Assembly (NCBI GenBank): GCA_943330925.2
Contig: CALQJP020000011.1
Span: 1 to 20,978, forward strand
Direction of reading: 5' to 3'
Source of the DNA: Chryseobacterium gleum
Lineage (GTDB): Bacteria > Bacteroidota > Bacteroidia > Flavobacteriales_D > Sanyastnellaceae
Length of the DNA: 20,978 nucleotides
A program made the translations under genes and the position numbers. The notes beneath the pieces are model-generated. The model did no database searches and was not told where the DNA came from. It was given only the letters and a program-made list of their open reading frames with translations. Shown here in pieces: positions 16,612 to 20,978 of this stretch. Within the stretch, counting starts at the first letter, position 1. Every line of letters starts with the position of its first letter.

Positions 16612-16619
16612 CAAAATTA
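16612..16619 (-). promoter_or_regulatory. -7 promoter element for the FAD oxidoreductase gene
   Basis: The minus-strand octamer TAATTTTG is an exact TAnnTTTG match, 15 nt from the ATG at 16596 and directly beyond the terminator of the upstream gene. The -33 TTG is not at the expected spacing (the nearest is 10 nt away), so this rests on the -7 element and its position. Confidence 0.4.
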
Positions 16620-16650
16620 AATTATAAAACAAGAGCCCTTGCGGGCTCTC
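16620..16650 (-). terminator. Rho-independent terminator after the AT-hook protein gene
   Basis: Perfect 7-bp stem AGAGCCC (16632-16638) / GGGCTCT (16643-16649) with a 4-nt loop. On the minus strand it is followed by TGTTTTATAATTT. It begins 9 nt after the stop codon of the AT-hook/H1-like gene. GC-rich stem, short loop and T-rich tail make it a good intrinsic terminator. Confidence 0.8.
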
Positions 16651-16658
16651 GTTGATGA

Positions 16659-17414
16659 TTATTTCAAGAACTCAACTTTCGGCTTGGCTCCTTCAAACCA
16701 GGTTGGCAGCCCCCATAAACCAGAACGCATTTTATTGCCTTTGGCATCTTGGGTTACCACCGCCAATTCCTTTCTGGACTTCATGTTGGCAAGAATAACA
16801 GAGATATATTTACCCAAATCAGAACGTGACTTTCCGGGATATAAATCTGTCAACTTATCGGTTATCACGGAATTCGTGGTAAAACGAGCATTCTTACTTA
16901 CGATTTCCTGAATTTTTTCCGCCAAGTTTGGTATTCGATTTCTTTTCCCCGGTTTTTTACTCACTGGCTTCAACGCAACTTTTGAAGAAGGCTTAGCAAT
17001 CTTCTTTTCTGCAGGTTTTGCAACCTTTTTGGCTTTTGCAGCCGCTGGCTTCACCTGCTTAGCAGCCTTCTTAGCAGCCTTCACTTTGGCAGGCTTCAAC
17101 GTTTGCTTTTTAGCTTCGTCTTGCACCTTAGCCTCCGGCGCACTCAATGATTCTGATGGTTTTACCGCTTGAGGCTTTGGGCCAGGTCTTTTCGCTCCCG
17201 GCTTGTTTTTGGCGCCTGGCGGACGTCCGCGTTTGCCCGTTTTAACTTTCACTTCTGCTCCGAGCATCTCTTGAAGAGTCGGGATTTTAGCCTTACGACC
17301 TCTCGACGATCCTACCTGCTGCAAAATCTGATAAGCTTCGGAGAGAGCATTATACTCTTTTTGTATAGACTCCATTCTATTGCGAATTTGAGCCAAGTAA
17401 ATTGCTTTTGCCAT
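16659..17414 (-). CDS. AT-hook / histone H1-like DNA-binding protein
   Basis: A 251-residue basic protein, not a family I can name. Residues 1-34 are a helix with coiled-coil character (MAKAIYLAQIRNRMESIQKE). Residues 61-71 are a textbook AT-hook core, KRGRPPGAKNK, which binds the minor groove of AT-rich DNA. Residues about 73-158 are a low-complexity Lys/Ala/Pro tail like eukaryotic histone H1 or bacterial H1-like proteins. Residues about 160-240 are a compact domain (IPNLAEKIQEIVSKNARFTT, GLWGLPTWF) that resembles a small winged helix of the HARE-HTH kind. It is likely a nucleoid-associated protein. ATG 17412-17414 is chosen over an upstream in-frame TTG at 17462, because a strong promoter match lies between them. 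A good terminator follows. Confidence 0.8.
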   Translation of the reverse strand: MAKAIYLAQIRNRMESIQKEYNALSEAYQILQQVGSSRGRKAKIPTLQEMLGAEVKVKTGKRGRPPGAKNKPGAKRPGPKPQAVKPSESLSAPEAKVQDEAKKQTLKPAKVKAAKKAAKQVKPAAAKAKKVAKPAEKKIAKPSSKVALKPVSKKPGKRNRIPNLAEKIQEIVSKNARFTTNSVITDKLTDLYPGKSRSDLGKYISVILANMKSRKELAVVTQDAKGNKMRSGLWGLPTWFEGAKPKVEFLK

Positions 17415-17434
17415 TCTATAATTATTTGTGTCCG

Positions 17435-17462
17435 CAAATGTATGCATTACAGCAAATTCCAA
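17435..17462 (-). promoter_or_regulatory. Promoter of the AT-hook protein gene
   Basis: Minus-strand TACATTTG (17435-17442) is an exact -7 element, with TTG (17460-17462) 17 nt further upstream as the -33 element. Transcription would start about 14 nt before the ATG at 17414. Next to it, at 17472-17488, is a perfect inverted repeat. Confidence 0.5.
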
Positions 17463-17471
17463 AATAAAAAA

Positions 17472-17488
17472 ATGACAACTTTTGTCAT
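17472..17488. promoter_or_regulatory. Candidate operator: perfect 7-bp inverted repeat
   Basis: ATGACAA (17472-17478), 3-nt spacer, TTGTCAT (17482-17488). It lies 9 nt upstream of the -33 element of the AT-hook gene, where an activator would bind, and about 155 nt before the divergent E1 gene. The symmetry suits a dimeric helix-turn-helix protein. There is no T-run typical of a terminator and no gene ending here. Confidence 0.45.
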
Positions 17489-17642
17489 ATTCAGCAAAAA
17501 TGAAAGCGTTTAATGTGCTGTATTTTAATAAAAAATTTGATTAAAATATAATAGTATTGACCTGTGAGGTGCGTCAACCTAGAAATGCGACTTGCTGCGA
17601 TTGGTCATGAAAATTCGCTAATTTCACCGCCAAATTTTCTGT

Positions 17643-19658
17643 ATGCCAGCTCTTCGCAAACCCATTTTGAAGTTCAATAAAAACCATGGCCTGAGCAACG
17701 ACGAATTGCTTCGAATATATCGGGCAATACTTTTACCACGTCTCATCGAGGAAAAAATGCTCAGCCAACTGCGATTGGGGAAAATCTCTAAATGGTTTAG
17801 CAGCTTCGGGCAGGAAGCTATTTCGGTTGGTGTGGCCTTGGCAATGGATAGCGATGAGTATATATTGCCTATGCACAGAAACCTGGGCATTTTCACAGGT
17901 CGCAACCTTCCACTTGATCAGCTTTTCATGCAGTTTCAGGGAAAAGAGAGGGGGTTCACCAAAGGACGCGATCGCTCGTTCCACTTCGGCACACAAAAGC
18001 ACAAAGTAGTTGGCATGATCTCACACCTGGGACCGCAACTTGGAATTGCCGACGGAATAGCACTGGCCAACAAACTTGGCAATCAGCAAAAAGCAACCAT
18101 TGTATTCTGCGGTGATGGTGGAGCAAGTGAAGGCGATTTCCATGAAGCATTGAACGTCGCTACCGTGTGGGACTTACCCGTAATTATCGCAATTGAAAAC
18201 AACGCCTGGGGATTATCTACCCCAAGCCGCGAGCAATTCCGATGTGCTCAATTCATCGATAAAGCAATAGGCTATGGCATGCCTGCGGAGGACGCTATTC
18301 AAGTTGACGGTAACAATATCCTTGACGTATATAATGCCGTTCGAAAAGCTTCTGAGAGTATAAGAAAACGCCCCAGACCCATCCTCATGGAATTCATGAC
18401 ATTCCGACTGAGAGGTCACGAAGAAGCAAGCGGCACCAAATACTACCCCGATGGTTTAATTCAGGATTGGGAAAAGAAAGATCCTGTAGATAATTACGAA
18501 GCGTGGCTATTTGAGAAAGGGATTATAGATGAAGAAACAGAAGGCCAAATCAGAACAGAGCTCAAACAGCAAATCAATGACGCTCTGAAAGTGGCATATG
18601 CCGAACCCGATATTGAACCATTCACCGAAAAGGAAACAGGCGATGTTTACGCCCCCTTTAACAATGCGGCCCTCGCGCCTGAAAGCAATGAAACTGCTGA
18701 GCGACGCTTTATAGACGCCATCAGCGACGGGCTTCGCACAAGTATGCAACGCCATGAGAAGTTGGTGCTTATGGGTCAGGACATTGCTGACTACGGCGGT
18801 GTATTCAAAGTCACGGAAGGCTTTGTAGCCGAATTCGGCAAAGACCGAGTCCGCAATACTCCTCTATGCGAGTCTGCAATTGTGGGCACGGGTCTCGGAC
18901 TTTCAATGAGCGGATGGAAAGCGATGGTCGAAATGCAGTTCGCTGATTTCGCAACATGCGGATTCAATCAAATCATAAATAACCTGGCCAAGCTTCATTA
19001 TCGCTGGGAAGAAAAGGCCGATGTCGTAGTGCGCATGCCCACAGGCGCCGGAATGGCAGCAGGTCCGTTTCATAGTCAAAGTAACGAGGCGTGGTTTGCC
19101 CACACTCCCGGCCTCAAGGTAGTATACCCGGCCTTCCCATATGATGCGAAAGGCTTGCTTTGCCAAGCCTTCGAAGACCCCAACCCGGTTATTTTCTTTG
19201 AACATAAAGGACTGTATAGAAGCATTGCAGGGCAGGTTCCCAATGGATTTTATACTATTCCCTTCGGACAAGCTCAACTCGTGCGAACAGGAAATCAATT
19301 CACCATTGTAACATACGGGTTAGGTGTGCACTGGGCTTTAGACTATTTGCAACAACACTCGGAACAACAAGCTGATGTAATTGACTTGCGCACATTGCTT
19401 CCGCTGGATATGGACACGATATACGCATCGGTGAAGAAAACAGGACGCGTAATCGTATTGCACGAGGACTCCTTGACCGGAGGAATCGGCGGTGAAATTG
19501 CAGCCCGTATTGGCGAACATTGCTTTGAGCACCTGGATGCACCCGTTGTGCGCTGCGCTAGCCTGGACACTCCCATCCCATTCAATGCCGAATTGGAGAA
19601 AAACTTCCTTGCCAATAAATACCTCGGATCCGCTATTGAAAAATTGCTGAAATACTGA
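17643..19658 (+). CDS. Branched-chain 2-oxoacid dehydrogenase-type E1, fused alpha and beta subunits
   Basis: A 671-residue thiamine-diphosphate enzyme, E1 of a 2-oxoacid dehydrogenase complex. It decarboxylates 2-oxoacids and passes the acyl group to the lipoyl E2; the fused form in Bacteroidota is usually annotated as acting on 2-oxoisovalerate. The alpha part (about 18-335) has LPMHRNLG (75-82), HFGTQKHKVVGMISHLG and the ThDP motif starting GDGG at 157 and ending NN at 186-187, with 26 residues between. The beta part (about 345-671) has LMGQDIADYGGVFKVTEGF, PLCESAIVGTGLGLSMSGWK, MPTGAGMAAGPFHSQSNEAW and EDSLTGGIGGEIAARIGEH. Alpha and beta are usually separate genes elsewhere. The ATG at 17643 is the clear start. 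E2 and E3 are not in the window. It stands alone, with an ArsR-like gene downstream. Confidence 0.92.
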   Translation: MPALRKPILKFNKNHGLSNDELLRIYRAILLPRLIEEKMLSQLRLGKISKWFSSFGQEAISVGVALAMDSDEYILPMHRNLGIFTGRNLPLDQLFMQFQGKERGFTKGRDRSFHFGTQKHKVVGMISHLGPQLGIADGIALANKLGNQQKATIVFCGDGGASEGDFHEALNVATVWDLPVIIAIENNAWGLSTPSREQFRCAQFIDKAIGYGMPAEDAIQVDGNNILDVYNAVRKASESIRKRPRPILMEFMTFRLRGHEEASGTKYYPDGLIQDWEKKDPVDNYEAWLFEKGIIDEETEGQIRTELKQQINDALKVAYAEPDIEPFTEKETGDVYAPFNNAALAPESNETAERRFIDAISDGLRTSMQRHEKLVLMGQDIADYGGVFKVTEGFVAEFGKDRVRNTPLCESAIVGTGLGLSMSGWKAMVEMQFADFATCGFNQIINNLAKLHYRWEEKADVVVRMPTGAGMAAGPFHSQSNEAWFAHTPGLKVVYPAFPYDAKGLLCQAFEDPNPVIFFEHKGLYRSIAGQVPNGFYTIPFGQAQLVRTGNQFTIVTYGLGVHWALDYLQQHSEQQADVIDLRTLLPLDMDTIYASVKKTGRVIVLHEDSLTGGIGGEIAARIGEHCFEHLDAPVVRCASLDTPIPFNAELEKNFLANKYLGSAIEKLLKY

Positions 19659-19755
19659 GGTCTTGAACCACACTATTTATTCATAAAACAGTAACACATC
19701 ATTGACGTGTGCTCAACTGTGGGATTTCACATTTGCGGAAACCCAGTTGGCCACC

Positions 19756-20088
19756 TTGGAAGATAAATCTGTCTATAACGAACTCGAGAAAGACATCGCG
19801 CATTTTGCGCGTGCTGTTGGCCATCCGGCACGCATTGCGATTCTAATCGAAATTGCCAAAAGAGGCTATGCCGTTAAGGGTGAAACCATAGAAGTGCCCC
19901 AACTATCTCAAGCCACCATACAGCAGCACATGCGAGAATTGAAGCGCGCAGGTCTGCTTCAAGGCAGAATTTTCGGTGCCAAGGCCGAATACAAAATCGA
20001 CCTGGAAAATCTGCGAAAGTTCGATGAGCAATTCCTTGTATTCATGTCACTATTCAAAAGCCTTAATAAGAACGTAACCACCCCTTAA
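19756..20088 (+). CDS. ArsR-like winged-helix transcriptional regulator
   Basis: A small DNA-binding regulator, about 110 residues from the proposed start. The fold is shown by DIAHFARAVGHPARIAILIE (first helices; GHPARIAIL is the ArsR-type signature), LSQATIQQHMRELKRAGLLQ (recognition helix) and a beta-wing (GRIFGAKAEYKIDLENL). I see no cysteine metal site, so it is not an obvious arsenic or heavy-metal sensor. There is no in-frame ATG at the N-terminus. Candidate starts are TTG at 19702, 19747 and 19756. I favour 19756 because it gives MEDKSVYNELEKDIAHFARA, close to the usual length, and because CACATTTG at 19728-19735, one base off the -7 element, precedes it. The alternative at 19702 adds 18 residues. 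It lies about 100 nt after the E1 gene. Confidence 0.85.
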   Translation: MEDKSVYNELEKDIAHFARAVGHPARIAILIEIAKRGYAVKGETIEVPQLSQATIQQHMRELKRAGLLQGRIFGAKAEYKIDLENLRKFDEQFLVFMSLFKSLNKNVTTP

Positions 20089-20122
20089 CACAAAAATCCG
20101 CATCTAAACGGACTTTTGCCTC

Positions 20123-20446
20123 ATGAAGCGTGGGTTATTTGTTTTGGCCTTTTTCATTCACCTAAGTCTTTTCGGTGCTAGTGTGAACAACACACCTAAC
20201 CCGGGTGTGAAATCAATCCAATGCCGCATTTTGGATGCTTCAACCGGTGAAGCTCTAACAGGGGTTCAAATCACTGCGGAAAATTCAAAATACACAGCTT
20301 GGTCTGATGAGTCAGGCCTTTTCACACTTGAATTTCCTGCAAACGAATCAGTTCTGTTTACCGTCTCTCTGGTGTCCTTCCAAACCCTCTCGTTCGACGC
20401 TGCTTCAATCAGCGAGCAGCCCGTTATATATCTTCAGGAAAAGTAA
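20123..20446 (+). CDS. Small secreted carboxypeptidase-regulatory-like domain protein
   Basis: A 107-residue exported protein. Residues 1 to about 19 form a signal peptide (MKRGLFVLAFFIHLSLFGAS). The rest is one carboxypeptidase-regulatory-like beta sandwich (about 29-105: CRILDASTGEALTGVQITAE, SDESGLFTLEFPANESVLFT, PVIYLQEK), the domain that often precedes TonB-dependent receptors in Bacteroidota. Here it stands alone with no receptor attached; the stop is clean and the next gene unrelated. It starts 34 nt after the ArsR-like gene, on the same strand, so it may share that transcript. The function is unknown; single-domain versions may act as envelope-binding modules. Confidence 0.8.
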   Translation: MKRGLFVLAFFIHLSLFGASVNNTPNPGVKSIQCRILDASTGEALTGVQITAENSKYTAWSDESGLFTLEFPANESVLFTVSLVSFQTLSFDAASISEQPVIYLQEK

Positions 20447-20454
20447 ATTTCACT

Positions 20455-20498
20455 ACAAGAGAAAATTTTAACACTGGAAATGGAACTCTTGTGTTAAA
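20455..20498. repeat. Two overlapping, mutually exclusive inverted repeats
   Basis: Pair one is ACAAGAG (20455-20461) with CTCTTGT (20486-20492). Pair two is TTTAACAC (20467-20474) with GTGTTAAA (20491-20498), spacer 16 nt. The right arms share two bases, so an RNA could form only one at a time. They lie between the regulatory-like protein and the YwqK-like gene, before the latter's -7 element. No clear T-run follows either. Confidence 0.45.
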
Positions 20499-20505
20499 TA
20501 ATCGT

Positions 20506-20513
20506 TACGTTTG
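20506..20513 (+). promoter_or_regulatory. -7 promoter element for the YwqK-like gene
   Basis: TACGTTTG matches TAnnTTTG exactly, 43 nt before the ATG at 20557. A TTG (20489-20491) lies only 14 nt upstream, shorter than usual for the -33 element, so this is moderate support. It would give the gene its own transcript with a leader of about 35 nt. Confidence 0.4.
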
Positions 20514-20556
20514 TGTGACCCGAGGGTAAACCAACCCCGCGGTGAGCTTAAACAAC

Positions 20557-20978
20557 ATGAAACAGACGATTCTCCTAACGCTTGCAATTTCCCTAGGCTT
20601 GACAACCTTATTGGCACAAGCGCCCTTCCTGAAAGACGGACTTTATTTCAATGAAAACGGGAATCTATTCACAGGAACGGCAACTCTGGAAGTTGCAGAG
20701 AACGGTAAAACCTACAAGCAATACATCGAGGTAAAAGACGGACTGCTGGATGGTCAAATGAAGTACTACCATTCGAAAGGCTATGTAGAAGAAACCGGCA
20801 ACTACAGCCACGGACAAAAAGAAGGTGTTTGGATTCAATTTGCCTCCAATGGCCAACAACTCGGAGAAGCCTACTACAAAAACGGACTTAAAGACGGCAT
20901 TTGGACCGTTTGGGATGAACAAGGTGTTAAGCGTTATCACATGGTTTACAGCATGGGAAAGAAAGTTGACACTTGGAA
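20557..20978 (+). CDS. YwqK-like MORN-repeat exported protein, truncated by the window end
   Basis: The first 140 codons of a gene that runs off the right edge. A signal peptide (residues 1-21, MKQTILLTLAISLGLTTLLA) is followed by MORN-variant repeats of the YwqK type: DGLYFNENGNLFTGT, KDGLLDGQMKYYHSKGYVEE, HGQKEGVWIQFASNGQQLGE and NGLKDGIWTVWDEQGVKRYH. The spaced G-x-W and Y/F-x-x-x-G pattern is typical. Databases often name the family after a toxin-antitoxin role, but for exported Bacteroidota members that name is probably misleading; they look like extracytoplasmic repeat proteins of unknown function. No toxin gene is beside it in this window. Confidence 0.85.
   Translation, partial: MKQTILLTLAISLGLTTLLAQAPFLKDGLYFNENGNLFTGTATLEVAENGKTYKQYIEVKDGLLDGQMKYYHSKGYVEETGNYSHGQKEGVWIQFASNGQQLGEAYYKNGLKDGIWTVWDEQGVKRYHMVYSMGKKVDTW

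Noticed and set aside
17557..17577. TTGAC/GTCAA dyad with 11-nt spacer and inner ACCT/AGGT arms upstream of the E1 gene
   Set aside because: Short arms in AT-rich sequence, expected by chance; no promoter of good quality next to it.
20092..20117. Terminator-like hairpin after the ArsR-like gene (TCCG/CGGA flanked by A- and T-runs)
   Set aside because: Only 4 bp of GC-containing stem and a mismatch before the A/T arms; too weak to call.
20557..20978. Toxin-antitoxin system suggested by the YwqK family name
   Set aside because: The product has a signal peptide and MORN-type repeats, and no toxin gene is adjacent in the window; the family name alone is not evidence.
1..20978. CRISPR arrays, tRNA or rRNA genes, insertion sequences, integrases
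   Set aside because: No regularly spaced repeats, cloverleaf-like segments, transposase motifs or long terminal repeats were seen in the short intergenic gaps.

Overview
The window looks like a chromosomal stretch from a member of Bacteroidota, most likely Flavobacteriales (a Cryomorphaceae-like lineage is my guess; family rank is inference). The clues are a type IX secretion (T9SS) C-terminal sorting domain, a PorE-like OmpA protein, a bacillithiol synthase (BshA), DUF2851, a fused branched-chain 2-oxoacid dehydrogenase E1, a Crp/Fnr regulator with the short Bacteroidota helix-turn-helix, a YwqK/MORN-type protein, and several exact matches to the Bacteroidota -7 promoter element TAnnTTTG. 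The region is gene-dense, with no intergenic gap above 300 bases. I saw no tRNA, rRNA, CRISPR array, insertion sequence or attachment site.

Layout. Positions 1-6623 are all minus strand. In transcription order they hold a large secreted PNGase F-like protein carrying a LamG insertion and a T9SS sorting tail, a Crp/Fnr regulator 5 nt behind it, a PorE-like envelope protein, and the start of purM. Positions 6880-8422 (plus) hold DUF2851 and an overlapping small PspC protein. These run head-on into phoH (8417-9847, minus). From 10096 to 11792 (plus), bshA is translationally coupled to an unknown two-helix membrane protein. That pair converges on aroQ (minus), which follows a 909-residue exported protein with a regulatory-like domain, TPR-like repeats and a long coiled coil. 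Upstream on the minus strand are a COG2509-type FAD oxidoreductase and an AT-hook/histone H1-like DNA-binding protein. From 17643 to the end (plus) come the fused E1 dehydrogenase, an ArsR-like regulator, a small secreted carboxypeptidase-regulatory-like protein and a truncated YwqK-like protein.

Functionally this is mostly housekeeping metabolism (purine, shikimate, bacillithiol, branched-chain acyl-CoA) mixed with cell-envelope and secretion genes. The most unusual locus is the putative PNGase F-like glycanase plus Crp/Fnr operon. A PNGase F fold appears to be split by about 500 residues that include a LamG domain, yet the acidic residues aligning with the PNGase F catalytic set are kept. 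The 909-residue TPR/coiled-coil exported protein coupled to aroQ, and the unknown membrane protein coupled to bshA, are the other genes I cannot assign. No complete novel system can be demonstrated from sequence reading alone.
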